In this document: piece by piece, positions 1 through 10,171 of the stretch
Position numbering within the stretch: the first letter of the stretch is position 1
Layout of the letters: each line of letters starts with the position of its first letter
From: Halopseudomonas bauzanensis
Lineage (GTDB): Bacteria > Pseudomonadota > Gammaproteobacteria > Pseudomonadales > Pseudomonadaceae
Assembly: GCF_900114735.1 (NCBI RefSeq)
Contig: NZ_FOUA01000002.1
Span: 248,001-312,000 of the forward strand
Direction of reading: 5' to 3'
DNA: 64,000 nt
Notes under the pieces: generated by a model
What the model was told of the DNA's origin: nothing
Databases searched by the model: none
The model's input: the letters and a program-made list of their open reading frames with translations, nothing else
Made by a program: the position numbers and the translations under genes

Positions 1-57
1 CCTGGAAGTGGGTGACCGGCTGGACCTGGCGGATCACCAACTATCACCGCCCCCGCC

Positions 58-438
58 CTATTGATCCTTATCTGAGTGGATTTCGGGCAGCTGCCATTGC
101 CCGTCACTGAACTGCTCACAGTACGCCTTCAACACCGGCGCATCACCGGGTTCGCTGTAATAGTGAATGGATTGCCGATAGGCCACCCCCTCGCTTCGTG
201 CGCCGGTACAGATGCCATATGCGCCCTCGGGGCAGGCATCCACAAACTGGATATCGAAGCTGCGCTCGGTGATCTGGGGCTGGCAGAAGCTGTCCTGGAA
301 CAGCTGCGGCGGGATATTGATGTTTTGTTGGCACAGGCGGATCGGCACCTGATCGTCATTGGATTCGATCAGGCAGGCGGCGGAATGCGCTGCGGTGGTG
401 ATGAGCAGAAGCGTGAGAAAAAGCAGACAGCGGTTCAT
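58..438 (-). CDS. Small secreted hypothetical protein
   Basis: This encodes a 126-residue protein that I do not recognise. The first 20 residues form a classic Sec signal peptide (Arg at 3, a Leu-rich core, then a small-residue cleavage region near AHSA), so the mature protein should be periplasmic. The mature part has six Cys, suggesting disulfides (for example CLIES, LCQQN, FCQPQ, DACPEG, GICTG, AYCEQ). An upstream ATG at 516 would bury the signal peptide behind 26 basic residues, so I prefer the ATG at 438, which has an AGGA about 8 nt upstream. The gene ends tail-in toward the left edge. Function unknown. Confidence 0.7.
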   Translation of the reverse strand: MNRCLLFLTLLLITTAAHSAACLIESNDDQVPIRLCQQNINIPPQLFQDSFCQPQITERSFDIQFVDACPEGAYGICTGARSEGVAYRQSIHYYSEPGDAPVLKAYCEQFSDGQWQLPEIHSDKDQ

Positions 439-557
439 GGTGCCAGTCCTGGATGAAACGGCTACCTTAATGCCTCCGCACGATCGCCCGCAAGCGGGGG
501 CACAGTGGTGTTCCACGTGGAACTAAAAGGAATATGGGAAGCGGGTTTTGATAACCG

Positions 558-932
558 TTACTGTAAATAATGCACGTTGTCTCGGCGTGGCGGATCGTCC
601 GGTCCAGGTCCTTCGCCGGGAAAGGGATGCGGAGCCAGTTCGATCTTCAGCAGCATCCCACCATGCATTTCAATAAAGCCGGGATAGCGCCGTTCGCCGG
701 TCACGGTGAACTCGAAACCGTACCGGCGAATCAGTCCCGGCCGGCCATGACGCCCACGCCCAAGGCGCAGGCGATTGAGCGCAATGCTTTCGTCCAGCAG
801 TTGCACATTGGTCCGTACGCAATGCTGACGTACCAGGCGTAGCGCCTGATCCCGCAATCCCAGGCCCCGCCAGATCCAGGCGCCGATGCCGGCAGCCAGC
901 ATCATCAGTGCTACATGTCCGAGATCGATCAT
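558..932 (-). CDS. DUF3301 family membrane-anchored protein
   Basis: The 124-residue product starts with one hydrophobic helix (about residues 5-20), followed by a basic soluble domain with the R-L-G-R-G-R-x-G-R-P run and the R-R-Y-x-F-E-F-T-x-T-G-x-x-R-Y core typical of DUF3301 proteins. The function of the family is not known. The ATG at 932 overlaps the stop of trmO by four bases (ATGA-type), so the two are translationally coupled. This makes it the last gene of a three-gene minus-strand set with the hydrolase and trmO. A longer reading frame upstream is only trmO antisense-frame material. Confidence 0.75.
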   Translation of the reverse strand: MIDLGHVALMMLAAGIGAWIWRGLGLRDQALRLVRQHCVRTNVQLLDESIALNRLRLGRGRHGRPGLIRRYGFEFTVTGERRYPGFIEMHGGMLLKIELAPHPFPGEGPGPDDPPRRDNVHYLQ

Positions 933-1624
933 GCCACGGGCTCCACGGCCAGTACGCGAATGCGATCCGCCTGTGGATAATGCCAGCGGACATTGATATC
1001 CCAGAAGCGTACCCCATACTCGCGGTCCGCATCCGGCCGCTGATAGGCGGGCTTGGGGTCCTGTGCCAGGCATTGTTCGATCAGTTCCTGAACCGGCTGC
1101 TGCAGCCGCTGCGCCTGCTCGCGGGCCTGCAGCAGGGCTGGTGCGGACCACTCCACCAGCAGCTGGGCCGGGGCGGATTCGGCCAGCGAATTGCGGGCGT
1201 CACCGAGGGCATCGGCATAGGGCACATAGGGTTTGATATCCAGGATCGGCGTGCCATCCAGCAGATCGATGCCGGACACCAACAGCCGTCCCGGCTCGAT
1301 GCCTTCCAGCCTGACTACGGATTGACCGATGGGATTGGGTCTATGGGTGGAGCGGCTGGCAAATACCCCGATGCGCTTGTTGCCACCCAAGCGGGGCGGC
1401 CGCACCCGCACATGCTGTTCGCCCGAGGCGGCGGCATGGAACACGAACAGTAGCCAGAGGTGGCTAACACCTTCCAGTCCGGCTACTGCTTCGGGTTTGT
1501 CATAGGGCGCGAAGAGTTCGAGCATACCCCGCGCGGCGGGGGCCAACTGCGGTTGGCGGGGAATGGCGAACTTCTCGGCGAAACAGGAGTGCATAACACC
1601 AATCGGCTCGAAGCTATAGGACAT
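929..1624 (-). CDS. trmO: tRNA (N6-threonylcarbamoyladenosine37-N6)-methyltransferase TrmO
   Basis: This 231-residue protein matches the TrmO/TsaA (YaeB) family, which uses SAM to methylate t6A37 of ANN-decoding tRNAs such as tRNA-Thr. Visible family features are the N-terminal F-x-P-I-G-V-M-H-S strand, the P-R-Q-P substrate loop, L-E-G-V-S-H-L-W, the R-V-R-P-P-R-L-G-G motif and S-T-H-R-P-N-P-I-G, followed by the C-terminal dimer domain. Length is normal for the family. It starts two bases after the upstream hydrolase gene ends and overlaps the following DUF3301 gene, so the three are probably one transcript. Confidence 0.9.
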   Translation of the reverse strand: MSYSFEPIGVMHSCFAEKFAIPRQPQLAPAARGMLELFAPYDKPEAVAGLEGVSHLWLLFVFHAAASGEQHVRVRPPRLGGNKRIGVFASRSTHRPNPIGQSVVRLEGIEPGRLLVSGIDLLDGTPILDIKPYVPYADALGDARNSLAESAPAQLLVEWSAPALLQAREQAQRLQQPVQELIEQCLAQDPKPAYQRPDADREYGVRFWDINVRWHYPQADRIRVLAVEPVA

Positions 1625-1626
1625 CG

Positions 1627-2559
1627 TCAGTTCCGGATCAAGGGCGGTATTGCCTCAGGATTGTCCAGCAAAACGAAGTGGCTGCCGTCAGGCACTTCGA
1701 TGATCTGCAGGTTTTCAGCCTGCCGGGCGCTGTCCAGCATGGCCTCGCTCTGCAAGACACGATCCCGGCCCGGTACCAGCACCGCGCCACGTCTGACGTG
1801 ACGATAGATATCCGGCCCGGTATTGGTCATCCAGTCAGCGATATCCCTGGTATTGGTCATCAACACCCGGCTGCGCCGTGGGTTGAACGGCATGGCCAGG
1901 ATCAGCTCGCGCTTGAAGCTGTCATCCAGCGGCCCCCAGATGGGGCTGCGCAGAATCCCGGCTGGCTTGTGTTGCCATAGTAGATGAACCAGCGGCATCA
2001 GCCAATGGACTATTTTTGATGTCGGTTGGTAGAGCTGCCCTTGAGGCAGGACCGGCGCTTCCAGGATCACCTCGACCGGTTCGAATAGCTCAGGCCGCTG
2101 ACGCGCGGCTTCCAGCACCACAGCGCCGCCGCGAGAATGTCCGTGTACGCGCACAGTGTTCGTGGTGACCAGATGCTCCAATGCCAGATTGAGCACCTGT
2201 GCATCACCGACAATGGTGCCGGTGGCCAGTGCGGGAGTGGCTTTCCACGGGGGTTGCTGGAACACCGGGGTCTGCAACGGCAGGTGATAGCCCGCGCTGG
2301 TGAGCATGATCAGCTCAATACTGGGGTCTTGGTAATAACGGGTGAAGTACAACGGGTTTTCCAGAAAGCCATGCATGACCACCACGGAAGATACCGGGTT
2401 CTGGCTACGGCGGCGGGCAATGAAGGCCTCACCGACGCGATAGATATCTGCCTCCATGGGCACTGCCTGCCGTTGCGGGACAGGCCGGTCGAGCAACCAG
2501 CTGTGGGTAAACCAACCTGCCAGCAATACCAGTATCACCACCCCTGTGAAAAGCCCCAT
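1627..2559 (-). CDS. Alpha/beta hydrolase, membrane anchored
   Basis: The 310-residue product begins with an uncleaved hydrophobic anchor (about residues 3-20) and then an alpha/beta-hydrolase fold. The nucleophile elbow is G-H-S-R-G-G (Ser near residue 144), the oxyanion region is V-V-M-H-G-F-L-E-N, and a C-terminal D-G-S-H-F supplies the catalytic His. Substrate is not evident; such proteins are often annotated as lipases or esterases. The start has a good GGAGG site. It is the first gene of the set hydrolase-trmO-DUF3301, with only two bases between it and trmO. Confidence 0.8.
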   Translation of the reverse strand: MGLFTGVVILVLLAGWFTHSWLLDRPVPQRQAVPMEADIYRVGEAFIARRRSQNPVSSVVVMHGFLENPLYFTRYYQDPSIELIMLTSAGYHLPLQTPVFQQPPWKATPALATGTIVGDAQVLNLALEHLVTTNTVRVHGHSRGGAVVLEAARQRPELFEPVEVILEAPVLPQGQLYQPTSKIVHWLMPLVHLLWQHKPAGILRSPIWGPLDDSFKRELILAMPFNPRRSRVLMTNTRDIADWMTNTGPDIYRHVRRGAVLVPGRDRVLQSEAMLDSARQAENLQIIEVPDGSHFVLLDNPEAIPPLIRN

Positions 2560-2654
2560 CCTGCCTCCGTTGCATGCTTAGCTGAGGGCCGTGAGCTTAA
2601 CGGAATGCCCGTTCCAGAGCGCTCACCCGTGTGGGCGATAGCGCAAAGCCAGGG

Positions 2655-3182
2655 TTATCCGCCGGGGTAACTGACTACCTTGTCGGCGCGCATCCGGTAA
2701 CTGGCATCGGCTAATTCATTGCTGGTCTGGGCTACCTGCAGAGTGCCGGTGAGCAACAGCGGCTGGTAGATATCCTGGATGGCGAGACCGCTTGGGTACT
2801 CGACCAGGATGATCTGGTTCGGCGGCGGTGGCGGGACGTGAATGCAGGCGCCGGGATAGGGCACCAGGAAGAAGCTGATGTAGCGGCCCTGCTCATCGGT
2901 TTCCAGCGGGACCGGGTAGCCGCCCAGCTCGATATGCTGACCGTCCATTTCCCCGACTACACGGGTGGAATACATCACTTCGGGCAGGTTGCGATCGGAT
3001 GAGCGCAGACTGTTGGAGAAATCGCCGGGAGCCTCGGTGCCCCAATCATGGCTGATCTCGGGCATGTCGAGCATGGCCTGATAATCTTCCTCGGGCAGCA
3101 GGTCCAGCCAGTCCACGGTGCGTGGAGCAGCCATTGCCAGAATGGGGAAAAGCAACGCCAAGGTGATTAACAGATGCCGCAT
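2655..3182 (-). CDS. DUF3299 domain periplasmic protein
   Basis: A 175-residue exported protein with a signal peptide ending near AMA (residues 1-18). The body carries the W-x-D-L-L-P start, the G-G-Y-P-V-P-L strand, F-F-L-V-P-Y-P-G-A-C-I-H-V-P-P-P-P-x-N-Q and the W/Y-x-x-x-A-Y/S-Y-R-M C-terminus characteristic of DUF3299, a family often near ABC-type export genes but of unknown function. I use the ATG at 3182 because GGAGG lies five bases upstream; an upstream start overlapping purK by four bases would break the signal peptide. It lies just downstream of purEK on the same strand. Confidence 0.8.
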   Translation of the reverse strand: MRHLLITLALLFPILAMAAPRTVDWLDLLPEEDYQAMLDMPEISHDWGTEAPGDFSNSLRSSDRNLPEVMYSTRVVGEMDGQHIELGGYPVPLETDEQGRYISFFLVPYPGACIHVPPPPPNQIILVEYPSGLAIQDIYQPLLLTGTLQVAQTSNELADASYRMRADKVVSYPGG

Positions 3183-3208
3183 GAGGACCTCCCGATAACA
3201 GGCCCGGA

Positions 3209-4288
3209 TCAATCGATCAGGGCCTGGACCTCGGCGATACGTGACTGCAACACGGCAGCATCGGTGCAGCGCAGGGTGGCATGACCGACCTTGCGTCCGG
3301 GCTTGAACTCTTTGCCATAGTGATGCAGGTGGCAGTCGGGAATGGCGGTGACCTTGGCCACTGCCGGTACCTCGCCGATGAAGTTGAGCATGGCGCTTTC
3401 ACCCACCTTGGCGGTGGAACCCAACGGCAGGCCGGCAATGGCCCGCAGATGGTTCTCGAACTGACTACATTCGGCCCCTTCGATAGTCCAGTGACCGGAG
3501 TTATGCACCCGCGGGGCGATCTCGTTGGCCTTCAGGCCACCATCCACCTCGAAGAACTCGAAGGCCAGCACGCCGACGTAATTCAGCTTGTCCAGCACGC
3601 GCCCGGCGTAGTTCTCCGCCTGGGCCTGCAAGGGGTGCTCGGTGCTGGCCACCGACAGTCGCAGAATGCCTTGCTCGTGGGTGTTGTGCACCAGCGGGTA
3701 GCAGCGGGTATCGCCATCGCGGCTGCGCACGGCGACCAGCGAGACTTCACCGGTAAAAGGCACGAAGCCTTCCAGAATGCAGGGCACGCTGCCCAGTTCG
3801 GCGAAGGCGTCGATGACATCTTCCGGTTGGCGCAACAGTTTCTGACCCTTGCCGTCATACCCCAGAGTGCGGGTCTTCAGCACGGCGGGCAGGCCGATAT
3901 TCTGCACAGCATTATTCAGATCAGCCTGGCACTGGATATCCGCAAACTCGGGCGTGGGGATGCCCAGTTCCCGGAACATGGACTTCTCGAACCAGCGATC
4001 GCGGGCGATGCGCAGCGACTCTGCATTGGGGAATACCGGCACATGTTGCTCGAGAAAGGCCACGGTTTCCGCCGGCACGCTCTCGAATTCGAAGGTCACC
4101 ACGTCGGCATCTTCGGCCAACTGGCGCAGTTGCTCGCGATCGTCATAGGCTGCGCAGAGATGCTCGCCCAGGGCGGCGGCGCAGGCGTCCGATGCCGGGT
4201 CGAGAAAGGCGAACTGCTGACCCAGTGGCGTACCCGCCAGAGCCAGCATGCGTCCGAGTTGACCACCACCGATGATGCCGATTTTCAT
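3209..4288 (-). CDS. purK: 5-(carboxyamino)imidazole ribonucleotide synthase PurK
   Basis: PurK (359 residues) makes N5-carboxyaminoimidazole ribonucleotide from AIR, bicarbonate and ATP in de novo purine synthesis. The N-terminus shows the nucleotide-fold G-I-I-G-G-G-Q-L-G-R-M, the middle has the ATP-grasp segment (V-L-K-T-R-x-L-G-Y-D-G-K-G-Q) and F-E-F-F, and E-I-A-P-R-V-H-N-S-G-H supplies metal and substrate ligands. Start at 4288 follows a GAGG site. It lies 10 bases after purE, the enzyme that uses its product, so the two form a purEK operon. Confidence 0.97.
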   Translation of the reverse strand: MKIGIIGGGQLGRMLALAGTPLGQQFAFLDPASDACAAALGEHLCAAYDDREQLRQLAEDADVVTFEFESVPAETVAFLEQHVPVFPNAESLRIARDRWFEKSMFRELGIPTPEFADIQCQADLNNAVQNIGLPAVLKTRTLGYDGKGQKLLRQPEDVIDAFAELGSVPCILEGFVPFTGEVSLVAVRSRDGDTRCYPLVHNTHEQGILRLSVASTEHPLQAQAENYAGRVLDKLNYVGVLAFEFFEVDGGLKANEIAPRVHNSGHWTIEGAECSQFENHLRAIAGLPLGSTAKVGESAMLNFIGEVPAVAKVTAIPDCHLHHYGKEFKPGRKVGHATLRCTDAAVLQSRIAEVQALID

Positions 4289-4298
4289 GATTGCTTCC

Positions 4299-4790
4299 TC
4301 AAACCTGACGTGGGTCCGGATTATCCAGCACGGTATCGGTCTGCCGGCTACGGAAATCCTGCAAGGCCTGATGATATTGCGGATGGCGGCCACCCAGAAT
4401 ACTTGCTGACAGCAGCGCTGCGTTGACCGCCCCGGCCTTGCCGATGGCCAAAGTAGCTACGGGCACGCCAGCTGGCATCTGCACGATCGATAGCAGCGAG
4501 TCGACGCCCGATAGCATTGACGACTGCACCGGCACGCCGAGTACCGGCAGGTGAGTCTTGGCCGCACACATGCCAGGCAGGTGCGCAGCGCCACCCGCGC
4601 CAGCGATAATCACCTCGATGCCGCGCCCGGCGGCCTGTTCGGCATAGTCGAACAGCAGATCGGGGGTGCGGTGCGCAGATACCACCTTCACTTCGTAGGG
4701 GATACCCAGCTGCTCCAGCATGTCTGCCGTGTGGCTCATGGTAGACCAGTCGGACTTGGAGCCCATGATCACGCCAACCAGTGCGGTCAT
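4299..4790 (-). CDS. purE: N5-carboxyaminoimidazole ribonucleotide mutase PurE
   Basis: PurE (163 residues) shifts the carboxylate of N5-CAIR to form CAIR. The class I signature is clear: [11 protein letters not shown] near the N-terminus, V-V-S-A-H-R-T-P with the catalytic His, and [11 protein letters not shown]. The ATG at 4790 is supported by alignment to the family; an ORF extension to 4865 runs through a terminator hairpin. The short distance between that hairpin and the start is unusual and is listed separately. Confidence 0.97.
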   Translation of the reverse strand: MTALVGVIMGSKSDWSTMSHTADMLEQLGIPYEVKVVSAHRTPDLLFDYAEQAAGRGIEVIIAGAGGAAHLPGMCAAKTHLPVLGVPVQSSMLSGVDSLLSIVQMPAGVPVATLAIGKAGAVNAALLSASILGGRHPQYHQALQDFRSRQTDTVLDNPDPRQV

Positions 4791-4810
4791 TGTCGTGCCT
4801 CTTGATGACG

Positions 4811-4838
4811 AAAAACAAAGCCACGCATAGGCGTGGCT
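4811..4838 (-). terminator. Rho-independent terminator downstream of can, in the purE leader
   Basis: On the minus strand an 8-bp perfect stem (AGCCACGC / GCGTGGCT, loop of 4) is followed directly by TTTGTTTTT. It lies 75 nt after the carbonic anhydrase stop and ends about 20 nt before the purE start. It is a textbook intrinsic terminator for can; whether it also attenuates purEK is open. Confidence 0.8.
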
Positions 4839-4912
4839 CGAAAAGAATACAGGCCAGGTGGCCATGATCCGCGATTATAACCCAAAGCGGGCGACGGACC
4901 AGCCGACGTTCG

Positions 4913-5605
4913 TCAGTAACGCGGGCGTGGTGTCGCCATCGGCAGCGGACCATCACCGATCCGGCGGAACTCGCCTTTTTCGGTATCGTAGGCGCGGATC
5001 TGGCTGGTTTCGATATCGTACACCCAACCGTGGATGAACAGATCGCCGCGGGCCAGGCGTGAAGCGACCGAAGGATGGGTGGCCAGGTGACCGAGTTGGG
5101 CAACCACGTTTTCCTCGGTGAGGATGCCGAGGGTAGTGTGATCGGCGCAGCCACAGTTTTCCTGGACCACGATCTTGGCCACTTCCGAATGTTGCAGCCA
5201 GGCTTTTACCGTGGGCATGCCTTTCAGCTGGGAGGGCTCCAGCACGGCTTTCATGGCACCGCAATCGGAGTGACCGCAGATGATGATGTGCTTGACGCCG
5301 AGGGCGACCACGGCATATTCGATGGCGGTGGAAACGCCACCCATCATCTGACCGTAGGGGGGGACGACGTTGCCGACGTTACGGGTGACGAACAGATCAC
5401 CGGGCGAACTCTGGGTGATCAGTTCGGGCACCACGCGCGAATCGGCGCAGGTGATGAACATCGCCTTGGGCGTCTGCTCAAAAGCGAGTTTTCTGAACAG
5501 CTCTTCCTGCTGGGGGTACACCTCTTCATGGAAGTGCATGTAGCCGTCAATGATCTGTTGCAGGGCATTGTCATCATCAGCATTTTTCAGTTTTTTGTAG
5601 GGCAT
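4913..5605 (-). CDS. can: Beta-class carbonic anhydrase
   Basis: A 230-residue cytoplasmic zinc enzyme interconverting CO2 and bicarbonate. The zinc ligands of the beta class are visible: C-A-D-S-R (Cys and Asp-Arg dyad) and the H-S-D-C-G-A pair of His and Cys about 55 residues later, with E-Y-A-V-V-A-L-G-V between. Length is typical of bacterial Can/IcfA proteins. It sits between pyruvate carboxylase and purEK, both of which consume bicarbonate, so its position fits a role in bicarbonate supply. That link is inference from context. Confidence 0.93.
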   Translation of the reverse strand: MPYKKLKNADDDNALQQIIDGYMHFHEEVYPQQEELFRKLAFEQTPKAMFITCADSRVVPELITQSSPGDLFVTRNVGNVVPPYGQMMGGVSTAIEYAVVALGVKHIIICGHSDCGAMKAVLEPSQLKGMPTVKAWLQHSEVAKIVVQENCGCADHTTLGILTEENVVAQLGHLATHPSVASRLARGDLFIHGWVYDIETSQIRAYDTEKGEFRRIGDGPLPMATPRPRY

Positions 5606-5660
5606 GGCTTACGCTCGCTGGTTCGGTATGAGCGGGGAGCCTGCCGGCCCCCCGCTATGC

Positions 5661-7472
5661 TCAGGCCTCGATCTCGATCAATATCTCACCTGGGTTGACG
5701 CGATCACCCTTGGCTACATGCACGGCCTTGACGGTGCCGTCGATTGCCGCCTGGATCTCGCTTTCCATCTTCATCGCTTCGCTGATCAGCACCGCCTGGC
5801 CGGCCTTGACCTTGTCGCCTTCGGCCACCAGCACATCGACGATATTGCCAGGCATGCTGGTGGTGACATGGCCCGGTTTGGTGGCGTGTTGACGGGCTTT
5901 GCCGCCAGCGCCGCCGACGAATTGATTGAGTTCTTCGAGGACAACTTCTTCAGGCATGCCATCCACGCTCAGGTAGAAATGGCGAGTGCCGTCCCCTTTG
6001 ACGCCCACACCGGTGATATCGATACGGTAACTTTCACCGTGCACGTCAATCATGAACTCGGTCGCCACGCCTTCGGCGGCAAGCGGTTTGTTGTCACCAT
6101 CCGGAATCGGCAGCAGCACTTCCGGTTCCAGGGTGCCGGCGGCGCGTTCTTCAAGGAACTTGCGCCCAATATCGGGGAACATGGCGAAGGTCAGCACGTC
6201 TTCTTCGCTTTTCGCCAGGCTGCCGATTTCATTGCGCAGGCGATCCATTTCCGGCTTCAGCAGATCCGCCGGGCGCACGTCGATCACGCTCTCGTCACCG
6301 ATGGCTCGCACCTGCACATCCGGGTTGATGGTGCCGGGCGCCTGACCGTAGCGACCCTGCAGGTACAGTTTCACCTCATTGGTAATGGTCTTGTAGCGCT
6401 CGCCGGCCAGCACGTTGAATACCGCCTGAGTGCCCACGATCTGCGACGTCGGTGTCACCAGTGGTGGGTAACCGAGGTCGGCGCGCACCCGCGGGATTTC
6501 ATCGAATACGTCCTGAATACGATTCAGCGCGCCCTGTTCCTTCAATTGGTTGGCCAGGTTGGACATCATGCCGCCCGGTACCTGGTTGATCTGCACCCGG
6601 GTATCCACACCGGTGAAGGGGCTTTCGAACTGGTGGTATTTCTTGCGTACTTCCATGAAGTACATGCTGATTTCCTGAATCAGCTCCAGATCCAGGCCGG
6701 TGTCATAGGGTGTGCCCTTGAGCGCCGCGACCATGGATTCGGTACCTGGATGGCTGGTACCCCAGGCCATGGAGCCGATGGCGGTATCGATATTGTCCGC
6801 ACCGCACTCGATGGCCTTGAGCTGACACATGGCAGCCAGGCCGGCGGTGTCATGGGAATGAATGAACACCGGCAGGCTGGTAGCCGCTTTTAGCGCTTCG
6901 ACCAGTTCGCCAGTGGCGAACGGGGTCAGCAGACCGGCCATGTCTTTCACCGCCAGGGAGTCAACACCCATGGCTTCCAGGGTCTTGGCCTGCTCGACGA
7001 ACAGCTCAACCGTATGCACCGGGCTGGTGGTATAGCAGATGGTGCCCTGGGCATGCTTGCCCGCGGCCTTGACGGCGGAGATGGCGGTACGCAGGTTACG
7101 CACATCGTTCATCGCATCGAAGATGCGGAACACATCGATGCCATTGACCGCGGCCTTGGCGACGAAGGCGCGGACCACGTCATCGCTGTAGTGGCGGTAG
7201 CCGAGCAGGTTCTGACCGCGCAGCAGCATCTGCAAACGGGTATTGGGCAGCGCGGTGCGCAGCTGGCGCAGGCGTTCCCAAGGGTCTTCCTTGAGGAAGC
7301 GCACACAGGCGTCGAAGGTGGCGCCGCCCCAGACTTCCAGCGACCAGTAGCCTACCTGGTCCAGTTTCGGACAGATCGGCAGCATATCTTCGGTGCGCAT
7401 GCGCGTGGCCAGCAGCGACTGGTGGGCATCGCGCAGAATGGTATCGGTAACGTTGATGCGTTTCTTGCTCAT
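5661..7472 (-). CDS. pycB: Pyruvate carboxylase subunit B (carboxyltransferase plus biotin domain)
   Basis: The 603-residue protein has an HMG-CoA-lyase-like carboxyltransferase barrel at the N-terminus (D-T-I-L-R-D-A-H-Q-S-L-L-A-T-R-M-R, with the catalytic region V-K-D-M-A-G-L-L), a PYC_OADA conserved region, and a C-terminal biotinyl domain with E-A-M-K-M-E-S near residue 570. With PycA it forms the two-subunit pyruvate carboxylase of pseudomonads (known from PA5435/PA5436), replenishing oxaloacetate. It is often auto-annotated as oxaloacetate decarboxylase alpha subunit OadA; absence of the membrane OadB and OadG genes here and the adjacent biotin carboxylase favour PycB. Confidence 0.92.
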   Translation of the reverse strand: MSKKRINVTDTILRDAHQSLLATRMRTEDMLPICPKLDQVGYWSLEVWGGATFDACVRFLKEDPWERLRQLRTALPNTRLQMLLRGQNLLGYRHYSDDVVRAFVAKAAVNGIDVFRIFDAMNDVRNLRTAISAVKAAGKHAQGTICYTTSPVHTVELFVEQAKTLEAMGVDSLAVKDMAGLLTPFATGELVEALKAATSLPVFIHSHDTAGLAAMCQLKAIECGADNIDTAIGSMAWGTSHPGTESMVAALKGTPYDTGLDLELIQEISMYFMEVRKKYHQFESPFTGVDTRVQINQVPGGMMSNLANQLKEQGALNRIQDVFDEIPRVRADLGYPPLVTPTSQIVGTQAVFNVLAGERYKTITNEVKLYLQGRYGQAPGTINPDVQVRAIGDESVIDVRPADLLKPEMDRLRNEIGSLAKSEEDVLTFAMFPDIGRKFLEERAAGTLEPEVLLPIPDGDNKPLAAEGVATEFMIDVHGESYRIDITGVGVKGDGTRHFYLSVDGMPEEVVLEELNQFVGGAGGKARQHATKPGHVTTSMPGNIVDVLVAEGDKVKAGQAVLISEAMKMESEIQAAIDGTVKAVHVAKGDRVNPGEILIEIEA

Positions 7473-7517
7473 GGTGCATTCCTCATCGGCGGCAAGCGTC
7501 TGGCTTGCGGCACAAAA

Positions 7518-8933
<1,416 letters not shown>

Positions 8934-9014
8934 ATCCCTTTCCTCTGTTGGGTGATCGGGGGTGAACTCAACATACAACCGCAGCATGAATGATTAAAAA
9001 TGAGTATTTGTTGG

Positions 9015-9030
9015 ATTACTTATAAGTAAT
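9015..9030. promoter_or_regulatory. Palindromic operator between pycA and pycR
   Basis: A perfect 16-bp AT-rich palindrome, ATTACTTA/TAAGTAAT, sits in the 137-bp divergent region, 41 bp before pycR and 82 bp before pycA. Its placement and symmetry fit a LysR-type binding site (T-N11-A) for PycR; this is inferred, not shown. Confidence 0.5.
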
Positions 9031-9070
9031 TACTAATATATTGCCTATCCAACATCAGCGGAGAGGTTCG

Positions 9071-10003
9071 ATGCGCAAAGAATTGCACCGGATAACACTG
9101 CGCCAGCTCCAGGTATTCCGCAGTCTGTGTGCCACCTTGTCCTATAGCCGAACGGCCGAGGAGATGGCGCTGACCCAGCCGGCGGTGAGTCTGCAGATGC
9201 GCCAGCTGGAAGAGCTGGTCGGGCAGCCGCTGTTCGAATACGTGGGCCGCAAGCTCTATCTGACCGACGCCGCCACCATCCTGCTGGCCGCCAGCGGCGA
9301 TATCTTCAATCGGCTGGAAATCCTCGACATGCAGCTGTCCGCACTGCAGGGCACCCTGCATGGCGAGTTGCGGCTGGCGGTGGCGAGCAGCATCCAGTAT
9401 CTGACCCCGCACCTGCTGGCGGCCTTCCGCCAGCGTCACCCGGAGGTGAGCTTCCGGCTGGAAGTCAGCACCCGTGCGGAGGTGATTCGCCGTTTGCGTG
9501 ACAACCTCGATGATGTGGTGCTGGTGGGGATGGTACCGGCGGATCGGGCGCTGGATTTCTTCCCGTTCCTGAACAACCCGGTGATCGCCGTGGCGGCGCC
9601 GGATCATCCGCTGGCCGCGCGGCAGCAGCTTGGCCTGGCCGAGCTGGAGTCGCAGATGGTACTGGTGCGCGAAATCGGCTCGGGGGTCCGCAAGGCCTGC
9701 GACGAGTTTTTCCAGCAGAAACGGGTGCATCTGCAGCGGGTAATGCAGATGGGCTCGGGGGAAACGGTGGTGCAATCGGCGATCGCCGGGCTGGGTATCG
9801 GCTTGGTCTCGGCGCATAGCGCCGCACCCTGGTTGCGTAATGGCCAATTGGCGCGCCTGGATTTCACCGACCTGCCACTGTTTCGCAGCTGGTGTGCAGT
9901 GCATGCCCGGGGTAAGCGCCTGAGCCCGGTGGCTGAAGCCTTCCTGGCCTTCTTGCGGGAGGAACGGGCCTTGATCAAACAGCTGGCGGAGCCCTTTAGC
10001 TGA
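9071..10003 (+). CDS. pycR: LysR-type regulator PycR
   Basis: A 310-residue LysR-family regulator. The N-terminal winged helix-turn-helix (about residues 10-70) reads I-T-L-R-Q-L-Q-V-F-R-S then T-Q-P-A-V-S-L-Q-M-R-Q-L-E-E, and residues 90-300 form the effector-binding domain. It is divergent from pycAB, the arrangement seen for PA5437 (PycR) next to PA5436 and PA5435 in P. aeruginosa, so control of pyruvate carboxylase is the likely role. ATG 9071 is preferred over a TTG at 9041 because of a GAGAGG site. Confidence 0.85.
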   Translation: MRKELHRITLRQLQVFRSLCATLSYSRTAEEMALTQPAVSLQMRQLEELVGQPLFEYVGRKLYLTDAATILLAASGDIFNRLEILDMQLSALQGTLHGELRLAVASSIQYLTPHLLAAFRQRHPEVSFRLEVSTRAEVIRRLRDNLDDVVLVGMVPADRALDFFPFLNNPVIAVAAPDHPLAARQQLGLAELESQMVLVREIGSGVRKACDEFFQQKRVHLQRVMQMGSGETVVQSAIAGLGIGLVSAHSAAPWLRNGQLARLDFTDLPLFRSWCAVHARGKRLSPVAEAFLAFLREERALIKQLAEPFS

Positions 10004-10171
10004 TCGACCAGCGGTGAAAGCCGAAGGCTGACAGTATCGAGGCGGCATGCTTGAATGATTCAAAGCCTGTCCAGTAGCGGCTAAATGTCCAATAATGGCG
10101 CGCCTTGGCTGGGGAGTTGTTAATTCCGCCGAGGCACTGCCACTTCAAACACATAGATAGGAAACACGATA

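Noticed and set aside
3-110. Possible C-terminal end of a plus-strand gene entering from the left
   Set aside because: One plus frame reads as Trp/Arg-rich protein-like sequence up to a stop near 110, and another ends at 64, but both overlap or abut the end of the minus-strand gene at 58. Too little sequence to decide.
3281-4426. Long plus-strand open frame opposite purK
   Set aside because: It is the antisense shadow of purK and purE; high GC keeps the frame open, and the translated product shows no family features.
5604-6893. 429-codon plus-strand open frame opposite pycB
   Set aside because: Antisense of a clearly identified carboxyltransferase; no RBS and composition rich in His/Gln as expected for an antisense frame.
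9020-10063. 347-codon minus-strand frame opposite pycR
   Set aside because: Antisense to a complete LysR gene with recognisable HTH.
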